A stretch of DNA of 64,000 nt from Nesterenkonia sedimenti. GTDB taxonomy: Bacteria; Actinomycetota; Actinomycetes; Actinomycetales; Micrococcaceae. The position numbers and the translations under genes are program-made. Below are positions 43,028 through 52,379 of this stretch, piece after piece. Where the stretch lies: the NCBI RefSeq assembly GCF_012641515.1, contig NZ_JABAHY010000011.1:1-64000 (forward strand). The letters run 5' to 3'. The notes beneath the pieces were generated by a model. The model was not told where the DNA came from. It saw nothing but the letters and a program-made list of their open reading frames with translations, and did no database searches. Position 1 is the first letter of the stretch, and the number at the start of each line of letters is the position of its first letter.

Positions 43028-46000
43028 GATTCCACACCCTGAAACTCTGCGCCTTCGGTCCCTTCCCCGGTACGGAGACTGTCGATTTCGATGCCCTGGG
43101 CGCCGACGGGCTGTTCCTGCTGCGCGGCGAAACCGGCTCCGGGAAAACCTCGGTCCTGGATGCGCTGACCTTCGCCCTCTATGGCACAGTTCCCGGGGAG
43201 CGCCGCCCTGACCAGTTGAAATCCCAGCATGCCCCGGCAGACAGGGTGCCCTATGTCGAACTGGAGTTCAGCAGGGGAGAAGACCGGTACCGAATCCGGC
43301 GCCAGGCGGTCTACTGGCGCCCGCCCAAACGTCGTGGAGCCAAACCCCAGCGCGTGGGGGCCGAACTGAGCATCCAACGTCGGACCGACGGCGACTGGAA
43401 GACCCTGCCGGTGCATAAGATCGCCGAGGCCGATGCCGAGCTGGAACAGATCATCGGTTTGAAGGTCCATGAGTTCACCAAAGTGATCCTGCTGCCCCAG
43501 GGCGCCTTCGCCCAACTGCTGCATGCCAATAATGAGACCCGTCGCGAAATCCTGGAGCAGCTCTTCGACATTTGGATCTACAACCGGCTCGAGGCCCACC
43601 TCTGGGAACAGAAACGTGATGCTGAGGACCTCCTGAACCAGCTGGAGAAGACCATCAGCATCCACACCAGCACGCTTCGGGATTCGGCTGCTGCCCTATT
43701 GGCTGACCAGGCGCCGCAGACTGATGAGCTCACTGAGGAAGAGCTGATCACTACGGTGACCGAAGCAGCGCACAGCAGACAGCAACAGCTGGCCGAGGCT
43801 GAGAGTACAGCGAAGAAAGCCGCGCAGCAGGCCCGGCAGCAGGCTGAGGACCTCAAGAGCCGGCGGCGGCAGATGCAGCTGTGGGCTGAACATCTCCGCA
43901 GGCTTGAAGACCACCAGAATCAACGAGGTGCTGTGGACCAGGCCCGTCGGCAACTGGCCGAACACCGCGCCGGTCAAAGTGTCCGCGACTGGCTGAGTGC
44001 TGCTGAGAAGGCCGAGACCCGCCACCGGAGTCTGCTCGCAGGTGCAGAGGAAGCTGCCCAACGTGCCCACCAGGTGCTCACCGAGCAGAGTGACATCGCC
44101 AGCACCGAGATCAGCACTGCTATCGAGGAACTCAATGTCCTCCACGCCCGGCTGACCAGTCCGGAGGCCACCGGGGCCGAAACTGAGCACAGCCGGCTTC
44201 TGCAGCAGGCACAGACGGCGAAGAAGGCAGCTGATGAGGCAACCACCCGGGCCGAAGAGATCGCCGCTGAGGTCACCGGACTGCAGAAAACCCAGCAAGA
44301 ACTTCAAGAACAGCTGCTGGACCCCGAGGAGCTGGATCAGACACTCGACAGCGCCCGCAGCAGCCTCAGCGGTGCGGAGCAGAAAGTCCAACTGGGCGGC
44401 CAACGCCAGAAGACCCAGCAGGAACTGACCGACCTCAGCGACCGGATCACCACCGCCGAACAGGAAGTCCACGAGGCCGAGGCGGAGTACCGGAGACTGT
44501 CTGAAGGACACCTGCAGTCCCTGGCCTCTGAACTGGCCGCCCAATTGGAACCAGGATCCCCCTGCCTGGTCTGCGGGTCCACTGAGCACCCCCAGCCCTT
44601 GGAAACCTCACCGGAGACCGTCAGCAGGGACCAGGTGGAGGAGGCAGCTGAAGTCCTCAACCAACGCAGGGGACAGCTGCAGAGCCTGCAGGCCGAGAAG
44701 ACCAAAACCGTCACCCGGCTGCAGGAGATTCAGCAGAGTCTCGAGGAGGACGCAGAGACACTCCTGGAGCAGCTGACTGCCGCCGCAGAGACCAGCAGCA
44801 CTGCCGTCGAAACTGCGGAAGCTACTCGGACCCAGCAGCACAGACTGCGGCGTGAGGCAGAGCAGGCCGGGCAGAAGCTGACCGAATTGCGCAATCAGCA
44901 CACCCAGGCCCTGCACCGCGCCGAGACCCAACAGGCCGAGGCCCACCGGCTCGGTGAAGAAGCTCAAACCCTCCAGGAGAGGATCAACGAGCTCAGAGCC
45001 GAACACCCCAGCATCAGTCAGCGGATCAGCGCCCTGGAGAGTCTGCATAAACACCTGTCTGCGGCCACCCAGCAGGAACAGGAGGCCGCGGCTGCAGCCA
45101 AAGAGGCAGTCAGCGCCCGTGAGGCTGCCGATAAACAACTGGCCGAATCGCCCTTCAGCAGCGCAGCAGAAGTCGACGATTCCCTGTGCACACCTGAGAT
45201 CCTGACTGAACTCACCGAGAAGGTAGAGGCCTATGATGCGGCAGCCGAGAGGCTGCGTTACGAGGCCGAGCAGGAGGAATTCCAACAGGGGCGAGACCGA
45301 ACTGAGGCGGGGGAGCAGATTCCCGCATCCGAGGAGGTCGATCAGGTGCTCACCTCAGCCCAGGAGGCGGAGGAGTCACTGGCTCAGCAGCACCGCGAAT
45401 ACACTGCCTATACGGCGCGTATGGAGAGCCTGGACCGAACCGCTGAGCAGCTGCAGACGGCACTGACCCAACGGGAGACCCAGGCCGGGGAACAGCTGCG
45501 CACTACAGAACTGGCCAAGACTGTGGCCGGTCAGGGGGAGAACGACCTCCGGATGCGCCTGTCCACTTTTGTGCTGGCGGCCCGTCTGGAGAGGGTTACC
45601 CAGGCCGCAACCCGACACCTGAGCACCATGTCCAGCGGGCGCTACCAACTGCTTTTGGACCCCGATAGGCAACAGCGAGGCCTGCGCGGACTGGATCTGA
45701 AGGTCTTCGACGAATACTCCGGGGAGGAACGACCCGCCGAATCTCTCTCCGGCGGTGAGACCTTTATGACCGCCCTGGCCCTGGCCCTGGGGCTGGCAGA
45801 GATCGTCCAGTCTGAGGCCGGCGGAATCGAACTGGAGAGCCTATTCATCGATGAGGGCTTCGGCTCCCTGGATGAAGAGACTCTCGAGGCCGTGATGTCG
45901 GCCCTCCACACCCTCCAGGGGGAGGGCCGGCAAGTCGGAGTGGTCAGCCATGTCAGCGAGATGCACCAGCAGATCCCAGTGCAGCTGCGCGTGACCAAGA

Positions 46001-46041
46001 CTCGCAGCGGATCCCATCTGAAGATGCTGGTGCACCCCTGA
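43024..46041 (+). CDS. sbcC: SbcCD ATPase subunit C
   Basis: A 1005-residue Rad50-type SMC-like ATPase. The N-terminal Walker A is LLRGETGSGKTSVLDALTF. The very long coiled coil (about residues 190-830, Gln/Glu/Ala-rich) is broken near residue 514 by the zinc-hook CLVCGS. The C-terminal half-site has signature SLSGGETFMTALALALGLAE and Walker B LESLFIDEGFGSLDEETLEA. It partners SbcD, coupled by an ATGA overlap. A small membrane-protein gene overlaps its stop codon. Confidence 0.95.
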   Translation: MRFHTLKLCAFGPFPGTETVDFDALGADGLFLLRGETGSGKTSVLDALTFALYGTVPGERRPDQLKSQHAPADRVPYVELEFSRGEDRYRIRRQAVYWRPPKRRGAKPQRVGAELSIQRRTDGDWKTLPVHKIAEADAELEQIIGLKVHEFTKVILLPQGAFAQLLHANNETRREILEQLFDIWIYNRLEAHLWEQKRDAEDLLNQLEKTISIHTSTLRDSAAALLADQAPQTDELTEEELITTVTEAAHSRQQQLAEAESTAKKAAQQARQQAEDLKSRRRQMQLWAEHLRRLEDHQNQRGAVDQARRQLAEHRAGQSVRDWLSAAEKAETRHRSLLAGAEEAAQRAHQVLTEQSDIASTEISTAIEELNVLHARLTSPEATGAETEHSRLLQQAQTAKKAADEATTRAEEIAAEVTGLQKTQQELQEQLLDPEELDQTLDSARSSLSGAEQKVQLGGQRQKTQQELTDLSDRITTAEQEVHEAEAEYRRLSEGHLQSLASELAAQLEPGSPCLVCGSTEHPQPLETSPETVSRDQVEEAAEVLNQRRGQLQSLQAEKTKTVTRLQEIQQSLEEDAETLLEQLTAAAETSSTAVETAEATRTQQHRLRREAEQAGQKLTELRNQHTQALHRAETQQAEAHRLGEEAQTLQERINELRAEHPSISQRISALESLHKHLSAATQQEQEAAAAAKEAVSAREAADKQLAESPFSSAAEVDDSLCTPEILTELTEKVEAYDAAAERLRYEAEQEEFQQGRDRTEAGEQIPASEEVDQVLTSAQEAEESLAQQHREYTAYTARMESLDRTAEQLQTALTQRETQAGEQLRTTELAKTVAGQGENDLRMRLSTFVLAARLERVTQAATRHLSTMSSGRYQLLLDPDRQQRGLRGLDLKVFDEYSGEERPAESLSGGETFMTALALALGLAEIVQSEAGGIELESLFIDEGFGSLDEETLEAVMSALHTLQGEGRQVGVVSHVSEMHQQIPVQLRVTKTRSGSHLKMLVHP

Positions 46042-46535
46042 TGCGACTGCTCTCACTGGTGGCCCGACTCCCAGGAGCACTGCTGCCCTTTGCCGTAGCA
46101 CTGGCCACAGTGACCTCAGGAATTTGGCCGGCACTGGCTGCCGCGAGTCTTGCGCTTGCCGGGTTCTTCCTCTCGATCGGATTTACCCGCCTGCTCACTC
46201 GGTGGGTCCGCTGGCGGAACCTGATGCTGATGAGCACCGTCGGCTATGTGGTGCTGGTGGTGCTGCTGATCGCAGCAGCCGAGCAACAGGCTGTCTGGAC
46301 TCCGGCTCTGCTGAGTTTTTTGGGCGGGCTGATCGCCCCGGCGGAACGGGTATGGGAGCCCAATCCACGCCTGGACCGCAGTGCACTCGGTCTGGCCTTC
46401 CTGATCGCCCTCACCTGCGGGATGCTCGAGGTATGGCAGACCGCACTGGTGGCCTCAGGCGTCGCAGCCGCTGTGGCGGTGCCGATCCTGGTGATGCTGC
46501 GCGCAGGTGAGCTCAGCGAGCCAGAAAGCCTGTAA
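46041..46535 (+). CDS. small integral membrane protein
   Basis: A 164-residue hydrophobic protein with about five predicted membrane helices, beginning LLSLVARLPGALLPFAVALA. It resembles the N-terminal part of a major-facilitator transporter but ends at about 164 residues, and I do not recognise a family. Its ATG overlaps the sbcC stop (TGATG), so it is translated with the nuclease operon. The 3' end overlaps the convergent hydrolase gene by 23 bp. A role with SbcCD is an inference from coupling only. Confidence 0.6.
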   Translation: MRLLSLVARLPGALLPFAVALATVTSGIWPALAAASLALAGFFLSIGFTRLLTRWVRWRNLMLMSTVGYVVLVVLLIAAAEQQAVWTPALLSFLGGLIAPAERVWEPNPRLDRSALGLAFLIALTCGMLEVWQTALVASGVAAAVAVPILVMLRAGELSEPESL

Positions 46536-47301
46536 CAGCAGACTTATAGTCCCGAGCGGTGAGCACATTGACGTGATTGCGTCCCGGGATCTCCACGAAC
46601 TGAGCCGGCTGACCGGTCTTCTGGACCAGCTCGGCGAGCTTCTCGGCTCCGGCGGCGATGCCGTCCTTAGATCCGGCGACCACCAGAGTAGGTACGGCCG
46701 GGACCATCTCCTCGGGACGATAGGTGTCATGAGCCAGGGCCAGCCGGAACTCCACCACATGGGGAAGATGCTGATCCGGGAGGGCTGAGGCCACGGTGAT
46801 GAACTTCCGGGTGGCCTCATCGGCCGGTTCAGAACCACCGGCAGCCCAGCTGCGGGCCTGGTCGGCGTCGACCTGATACACCTCATCGGAGACCGGGGAG
46901 CCGCCCATGACCAGAGAGGAGACCAGCTGTGGGTAGCGGTGTGCGAACTCCCAGCTGAGCCGAGACCCCATGGAATAGCCGTGCAGATCCACTGCTCCGC
47001 CGGTATCAGTGGCTACCTCAGCGAGATCCGCCAGCACATCGGCAGCCCGCAGCCCGGCGGCGCCGGCATCAACATCGCGAGAAGCGCCGTGGCCGGGCAG
47101 ATCCACCGCGATCACACTGCGCCCAGTACCGGCCAAAGGATCCAGCCATCCGGTCTTGACCCAGTTGTAGAGGGTGTTGGAGGCGAATCCATGAACCAGC
47201 AGCACGGGGTTGTTCACCGGCTGCTCATGCCGCCAGAGGTGAACGGTCAGCCCATGCGAGGTCCGGTAAGACTCCGGTGCCGGGTAGCGCAGTGAGGCCA
47301 T
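46513..47301 (-). CDS. alpha/beta-hydrolase
   Basis: A 262-residue alpha/beta-hydrolase fold enzyme. It has the oxyanion-hole segment LLVHGFASN, the nucleophile elbow HGYSMGSRLSWEF (Gly-x-Ser-x-Gly) and the catalytic His in IPGRNHVNVLT. The substrate is unknown; similar proteins are esterases, lipases or haloperoxidase-like enzymes. It follows mqo on the same strand by 20 bp and may be cotranscribed with it. Confidence 0.87.
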   Translation of the reverse strand: MASLRYPAPESYRTSHGLTVHLWRHEQPVNNPVLLVHGFASNTLYNWVKTGWLDPLAGTGRSVIAVDLPGHGASRDVDAGAAGLRAADVLADLAEVATDTGGAVDLHGYSMGSRLSWEFAHRYPQLVSSLVMGGSPVSDEVYQVDADQARSWAAGGSEPADEATRKFITVASALPDQHLPHVVEFRLALAHDTYRPEEMVPAVPTLVVAGSKDGIAAGAEKLAELVQKTGQPAQFVEIPGRNHVNVLTARDYKSAVTGFLAR

Positions 47302-47321
47302 GGAGTTGCTTTTCTGCGGGA

Positions 47322-48818
47322 TCAGTCGTCCAGCTGCAGGGTGCGGCTGGTGGAGGCCACGACCTCTTCGAGCAGCTTGGGGTCCTCGTTGAGCAGCCGG
47401 CCATAGGAGGGCACCATCTGCTCCAGCTTCGGCCGCCAGCCCTCCAGCTGGGAGGGGAAGCAGCGTTCAAGCAGCTTCAGCATGATCGAGGGCGCAGTGG
47501 AGGCACCGGGGGAGGCGCCCAGCAGCCCAGCGATGGAACCGCCGGAGCCGGTGACCAGCTCGGTGCCGAACTGCAGAACGCCCTTGCCCTTTTCGTTCTT
47601 CTTCATCACCTGAACACGCTGACCAGCGGTGATGAGCTCCCACTGGTCACCGACAGCCTCAGGGTAGAAGTCCTGCAGGGCGCCGACCTTCTTCTTGTGG
47701 GACTTGGTGACCTCTTTGACGAGGTAAGTCACCAGGGAGGTGTTGGCGGCGCCGACCTGCATCATCGGCAGCAGGTTATGCGGCCGGACCGAGGAGGGCA
47801 GATCGAAGTAGGAACCGGACTTCAGGAAATTGGTGGAGAAACCGGCGAAGGGGCCGAACATCAGGGAGCGGCGTCCCTCGACGAAACGAGTGTCCAGATG
47901 CGGTACCGACATCGGCGGGGCACCCACCGAGGCCAGGCCGTAGACCTTCGCGTGATGCTGTTCGGCAACTGCGGAGTCGGTGGCGCGCAGGAACTGTCCG
48001 GAGACCGGGAAGCCGCCGAAGCCCTTGATCTCGTCGATGCCGGAGGCCTGCAGGAGGCTCAGGGCACCGCCGCCGGCGCCGACGAAGACGAACCGCGCGC
48101 TGGCGGTGTACTTCTGGCCACCTGCCTTGTTCTTGACCTTCAGCTCCCAGCGGCCGTCAGTGCCACGGTTGATATTGGTGACCTCGCTGCTGTAGCGCAG
48201 GTCCACACCCTGGGACTCCAGCTGGCCGACCAGCTGACGGGTGATCGCCCCGAAATCGACATCGGTGCCATCGCTGAACTGAGAGGCGGCAACCTTCTGC
48301 TGAGGATCGCGTCCCCCGGTGAGCAGCGGAGCCCATTTGCCGATCTCGTCGAGATCCTCAGTGTGCTCAATATGCGAGAACAGCGGTTCAGCCTTCATGG
48401 CCTCATAGCGGTCGCGCAGGTACTGGGAGTTCTTATCCCCCCAGACGAAGCTGACATGCGGCAGGGCGTTGATGAAGGTTCGGGGGCTGCCCAGTGTGCC
48501 CTCATCCACCCAGTGCGACCACAGCTGACGGGAGACATGGAACTGCTCGGCGATACCGGCGGCCTTGGCTGTGGAGATGGAGCCATCGGCACCGCGGGGA
48601 GTGTAGTTCAGCTCGCAGTAGGCGGTGTGGCCGGTACCGGCGTTGTTCCAAGGGTCGGAGGATTCCTGTCCGGCGCTGTCGAGCTTCTCAAAGAGCCCGA
48701 TCTCCCAGTCCGGCTGTAGCTCCTTCAACAATGCACCAAGGGTGGCCGACATGATGCCGGCCCCAATCAGGATCACATCGAATCGCTGGGATGCATCAGT
48801 CGACGGTGACTCGCTCAC
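47322..48818 (-). CDS. mqo: malate:quinone oxidoreductase
   Basis: A 498-residue membrane-associated FAD enzyme that oxidises malate to oxaloacetate and passes electrons to quinones. The FAD motif is VILIGAGIMSATLGALLKEL, followed by EKLDSAGQESSDPWNNAGT-type NNAGTGHTAYCELNYTPRG. Conserved C-terminal segments LVTGSGGSIAGLLGASPGAS and MVPSYGRLLNEDP confirm Mqo. The GTG at 48818 has AGGAG eight bases upstream; a TTG at 48833 is an alternative. Confidence 0.95.
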   Translation of the reverse strand: MSESPSTDASQRFDVILIGAGIMSATLGALLKELQPDWEIGLFEKLDSAGQESSDPWNNAGTGHTAYCELNYTPRGADGSISTAKAAGIAEQFHVSRQLWSHWVDEGTLGSPRTFINALPHVSFVWGDKNSQYLRDRYEAMKAEPLFSHIEHTEDLDEIGKWAPLLTGGRDPQQKVAASQFSDGTDVDFGAITRQLVGQLESQGVDLRYSSEVTNINRGTDGRWELKVKNKAGGQKYTASARFVFVGAGGGALSLLQASGIDEIKGFGGFPVSGQFLRATDSAVAEQHHAKVYGLASVGAPPMSVPHLDTRFVEGRRSLMFGPFAGFSTNFLKSGSYFDLPSSVRPHNLLPMMQVGAANTSLVTYLVKEVTKSHKKKVGALQDFYPEAVGDQWELITAGQRVQVMKKNEKGKGVLQFGTELVTGSGGSIAGLLGASPGASTAPSIMLKLLERCFPSQLEGWRPKLEQMVPSYGRLLNEDPKLLEEVVASTSRTLQLDD

Positions 48819-48920
48819 TGCAGGGCTCCTCAAGAGTTTTGACTACGGGCAAGGATTCGGCTTTGACTCTACCGCCGCGGGTCACCGGTGAAGAAATTCA
48901 AGACGACGCCGCAGCTGACC

Positions 48921-50582
48921 TCAGGTCTCGGTGAGCTCAATGTCGGCGAACCGTTCGTTGAGCACCGGGGACATTGGGTAATCCCGCACTGAGGATCCCA
49001 GGGCCAGGGCTGAGATGGGGTACGCCAGCGGTACTGCCGGCAGCTGCTCCTGCAGCTCATCGGCGACCTGCTGGTAGTAGGTGGTGCGCTGCTCCTCGTC
49101 ATCCTCGGCGCGAGCGGAGTCCAAGAGATCATTGACAGTCTCATTGGTGAAGTTGAACTCGCGGTTGGGCTGGCGGAAAAGAGGTGCGAAGAAGGAATGC
49201 GGGGAGCGGAACCCGCCATTGCGGCCCAGCAGGTGGAAGGCGCGGTCGGAATCATTGAGCATCTGATCCACATATCCCTCATCCCAGGGCACTGGCCGGG
49301 GCCGGATATTGAACCCGGCGGCAGTCAGATCCGCGGCCACGGAGGCGAAGACCGCCTCGGGGCGGGGCAGGTAACTGCGAGTGGTGGTGATCGGGTAGTA
49401 GAAGTCCAGGGGTTCGCCGTCGTAATCGGATTCCTCCAGTAGCTCCTGAGCCAACTGGGGGTTGTAACTGTGGCGCACGGCGTCGTCGGAATGCACTGCC
49501 AATGCTGCAGGGGTGAACTGGAATGCGGCACGGGAGCCGTCCAGGAACAGCTGGTTCACCAGCGACTGGCGGTCGATGGCGCGGGCAGCCGCCCGGCGGA
49601 TGTCGAAGTCGGAGAGGATCGGGTGGGTCGTGTTGATCCCCATATAGATCACAGAGAAGGGATCACGCTGCAGGTAGAGCCGACCGGCCTGGACTAGGGA
49701 GCGGAGGTTATCGGCGGTGATGTAGTCATAGACATCCACCGCCCCGCGCTGCAGCTCGCGCAGCCGGTCGAAGGACTTCGGCAGCGGTTGCACCACAACA
49801 CGTTCGGGCCCGCTGTTACTGCCCCAGTAGCCGCCGAATGCCTCCAGAGCCACGGCGCCGTTCTCACGCTCGGCCAGCTCGTAGGGGCCAGTGCCGGCAG
49901 GTGCGCGGTCCACCCGGGTGGGGTCGATATCGGTGAGCAGCTCACCGGAGATGATCCCGAAGGCAGGCAGGGTCAGTGCCTGCAGGAGGTAGACCACCGG
50001 TTCGGACAGGCGCAGCTCCACAGTGCGCTCATCAAGGGCTTCGACTGATTCCAGTACACAGTCGGCTGAGCCCATGAACCCGCCGAAGACCGAGGGGAAG
50101 GCCAGGGGAGTGGAACGGTGCATGGCATTGGTGCCGTAGAGGTAGTCCAACCGTCCCCAGCGCTGGAAGTTTTGCACCACGACTTCGGCATCGAGCTCGC
50201 TGCCGTCATGGAAGGTCACACCGCGGCGCAGGGCGAAGGTGTAGACCTGGCCATTGGAGCTGACCTCCCAGTCTGAGGCCAGCAGCGGGGAGACATTGCC
50301 GGTGTCCTTATCGATGCCGACCAGGGGCTCGAAGATCTGCCGACAGATGCGTTCGGTCTCAGTGTCGGTGGCCAGGCCCGGGTCGAGAGATGCCGGTGCT
50401 GAGGTAGAGGCGATGGTGATAGCGCCGGAGGCATCAGTGGATTCCTGGGCTGCGGCCTCGTCCTCGGTACTGCCTTCAGCGCCCTCCTGAGGTCCAGGGG
50501 TGGCGCCGGTGAAGAGATAGGCAGCTGCGGTAGTGGCTGCGGAGGAGGCGCCGAGGAAGCCCCGTCGGCTGAGGTGGGTCAC
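48921..50582 (-). CDS. Tat-exported peptide-type ABC solute-binding protein
   Basis: A 553-residue extracellular solute-binding protein of family 5 (dipeptide/oligopeptide/nickel type). The N-terminus SRRGFLGASSAATTAAAYL is a twin-arginine signal; no lipobox Cys is visible, so it may be released or retained differently from lipoprotein relatives. The SBP_bac_5 core has ERICRQIFEPLVGIDKDTG and DGSELDAEVVVQNFQRW. No permease or ATPase gene lies beside it, so it is an orphan. The GTG at 50582 lies eight bases after TATACT (leaderless). GC matches the region. Confidence 0.85.
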   Translation of the reverse strand: MTHLSRRGFLGASSAATTAAAYLFTGATPGPQEGAEGSTEDEAAAQESTDASGAITIASTSAPASLDPGLATDTETERICRQIFEPLVGIDKDTGNVSPLLASDWEVSSNGQVYTFALRRGVTFHDGSELDAEVVVQNFQRWGRLDYLYGTNAMHRSTPLAFPSVFGGFMGSADCVLESVEALDERTVELRLSEPVVYLLQALTLPAFGIISGELLTDIDPTRVDRAPAGTGPYELAERENGAVALEAFGGYWGSNSGPERVVVQPLPKSFDRLRELQRGAVDVYDYITADNLRSLVQAGRLYLQRDPFSVIYMGINTTHPILSDFDIRRAAARAIDRQSLVNQLFLDGSRAAFQFTPAALAVHSDDAVRHSYNPQLAQELLEESDYDGEPLDFYYPITTTRSYLPRPEAVFASVAADLTAAGFNIRPRPVPWDEGYVDQMLNDSDRAFHLLGRNGGFRSPHSFFAPLFRQPNREFNFTNETVNDLLDSARAEDDEEQRTTYYQQVADELQEQLPAVPLAYPISALALGSSVRDYPMSPVLNERFADIELTET

Positions 50583-50630
50583 GGCGATCCAGTATAACTG
50601 TCGCCACCGGGGTCAGGTCCAAGTGAGACC

Positions 50631-50876
50631 GTGGTGTGTGCAACGATAAATCCCGTGGCAGCCCGCCGATGGATCACCAGTAATGCATTCGCCTGCTTCG
50701 CGGTGCTGCTGGCAGTGCTCAGCTGCTTCCTCGTCACCCCGGATGAGCACTACCTGGGTTATATCGACTACCGGACCATTGTGGCCCTGACCTGCATGCT
50801 CACCGCTATCGCCGCATTGGAGAGGCTAGGGGCCTTCACAGTGGCCGCTGAGCACCGGCCGAATCCTCGGGGATGA
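50631..50876 (+). pseudogene. N-terminal fragment of SLC13/ArsB-type permease
   Basis: About 81 codons starting at GTG 50631 (or 50655). The protein has two membrane helices and the segment GYIDYRTIVALTCMLTAIAA followed by LERLGAFTV, which is the N-terminal hallmark of SLC13/ArsB/CitM-type anion permeases. The rest of the transporter (about 350 residues) is missing and a stop follows at 50876. It sits immediately before the CstR-type operators and may be a deletion scar. It could also be a real small membrane protein. Confidence 0.5.
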
Positions 50877-50890
50877 AAAACCTTTTTTGC

Positions 50891-50939
50891 ATACCCCGGG
50901 GGGTATATGGCAGGATGTTCTACATACCCTACGGGGTAT
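50891..50939. promoter_or_regulatory. two CsoR/CstR-type operators
   Basis: Two near-perfect 16-bp palindromes, ATACCCCGGGGGGTAT (50891-50906) and ATACCCTACGGGGTAT (50924-50939), begin 33 bp apart, three helical turns. The second ends 13 bases before the persulfide dioxygenase ATG. G/C-tract palindromes flanked by AT/TA are the known operator class of the CsoR/RcnR/CstR family, and such a regulator gene ends this operon. Confidence 0.8.
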
Positions 50940-50952
50940 ATAGGAGCTAATC

Positions 50953-52350
50953 ATGGGAGGCGCAATGCTACTGGAACGCATCTATGACGAAGACCTGGCA
51001 CAGGCCAGCTACTTGATCGGCTGTCAGGCTGAGAATGAGGCGGTGGTGGTCGACCCACGCCGTGACATCGCCGAGTACCTGGATCTTGCTCGGCGCCACG
51101 AGATGAAGATCGTGGGCGTCACCGAGACCCATATCCATGCCGACTATCTCTCGGGAAGTCGAGAGCTGGCTTCGGCGACGGGTGCTGAGCTCTATGTCTC
51201 CGGTGAGGGGGACGATGATTGGCAATACGGATTCGACGCCCATCGCCTTTATGACGGTGATGCGATCACTATCGGAAACATCACGATCAGGGCTCGGCAT
51301 ACCCCTGGCCATACTCCGGAACACCTGGTCTTCGAGATCACTGATGGTGCGTTCAGTGATCAGCCGGGTTACGTCCTCTCGGGCGACTTCGTGTTCGCCG
51401 GGGAACTCGGGCGGCCGGATCTGCTGGATGAGGCTGCCGGCGGTGTCGATACTCGATATGCGGGAGCGAAGCAGCTCTTCAACAGCCTGAAGAACGTTTT
51501 TGCTGGGATGGAAGACCACGTATTGGTCTACCCCGGTCATGGTGCCGGTAGCGCCTGCGGAAAATCGCTGGGTGCCCTGCCGGCCACGACAGTGGGCTAT
51601 GAACGGGCCAATGCCTGGTGGTCACCTTATCTTGACAACGATGACGAGGCTGGATTCGTCCAGCAGCTGCTGGAAGGCCAACCGGATGCCCACGCCTATT
51701 TCGGGCGGATGAAGCGGCAGAACAAGACAGGCCCGGCGATTCTGGGCCAGCTATCAGACCTCGAGGAACTTCCGACCCATCAGGTGGCGGCCGGAGTCGA
51801 GACCGATGAGCTCATCGTGGTCGACACCCGCCCCCACCAGCAGGTGCATACCGGCACCGCGCTCGGGGCTCTGAATATCCCCAGTGATAAGCCTGCCAGC
51901 TTCGGCGCATGGGCCTATGACCCAGAGCGGGAGAGCCGCCCCTTGGTGCTGCTGGCCGCCGACCAGGATGAGGCGCACCGACTGCGGGCCCACCTGATCC
52001 GAGTCGGGATTGATCACCATGCCGGTTACATCAGCAGTCTCGAAGGCCTTCCGAGGCTCACCCCGGCAACCGTCCCCCCGGAGGAGCTCGCCGCAGTCGA
52101 GGCGGATGTGCTGCTCGATGTTCGCAGTGCCGCCGAATACGCAAGCGGCCATATCCCCAAGGCGCAGAACCTCAGCGCCGGCAAGGTGCTCTGGCACCTG
52201 GACGAGCTGCCGAAGGACGCCACGATCATCTCTTACTGCCAATCCGGGAGGCGCAACTCCGTCGCAGCCAGCGCCCTTCGTCGAGAGGGCTACCGGGTCC
52301 TCGAGTTGGAAGGCAGCTACAACGCTTGGCTTGAGCACACGGACCGCTGA
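50953..52350 (+). CDS. persulfide dioxygenase-rhodanese fusion (CstB-like)
   Basis: A 465-residue three-domain protein. The N-terminal metallo-beta-lactamase domain is of persulfide dioxygenase type (THIHADYLSG, HTPGHTPEHLVFE, VYPGHGAGSACGKSLG). A middle rhodanese-like domain (about 270-360) lacks the active Cys, and a C-terminal rhodanese has Cys429 in SYCQSGRRN. This is the CstB layout (dioxygenase, pseudo-rhodanese, rhodanese), which oxidises low-molecular-weight persulfides to thiosulfate. ATG 50953 has AGGAG upstream; ATG 50965 is an alternative. First gene of the CstR-controlled operon. Confidence 0.9.
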   Translation: MGGAMLLERIYDEDLAQASYLIGCQAENEAVVVDPRRDIAEYLDLARRHEMKIVGVTETHIHADYLSGSRELASATGAELYVSGEGDDDWQYGFDAHRLYDGDAITIGNITIRARHTPGHTPEHLVFEITDGAFSDQPGYVLSGDFVFAGELGRPDLLDEAAGGVDTRYAGAKQLFNSLKNVFAGMEDHVLVYPGHGAGSACGKSLGALPATTVGYERANAWWSPYLDNDDEAGFVQQLLEGQPDAHAYFGRMKRQNKTGPAILGQLSDLEELPTHQVAAGVETDELIVVDTRPHQQVHTGTALGALNIPSDKPASFGAWAYDPERESRPLVLLAADQDEAHRLRAHLIRVGIDHHAGYISSLEGLPRLTPATVPPEELAAVEADVLLDVRSAAEYASGHIPKAQNLSAGKVLWHLDELPKDATIISYCQSGRRNSVAASALRREGYRVLELEGSYNAWLEHTDR

Positions 52351-52379
52351 TCTCCTACTCCACTGACGAAAGGCTGACT

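Noticed and set aside
47277-48719. Antisense frame of about 480 codons over mqo
   Set aside because: Repeats of Gly, Ala and Gln without a fold, and it lies wholly inside the well-supported mqo gene.
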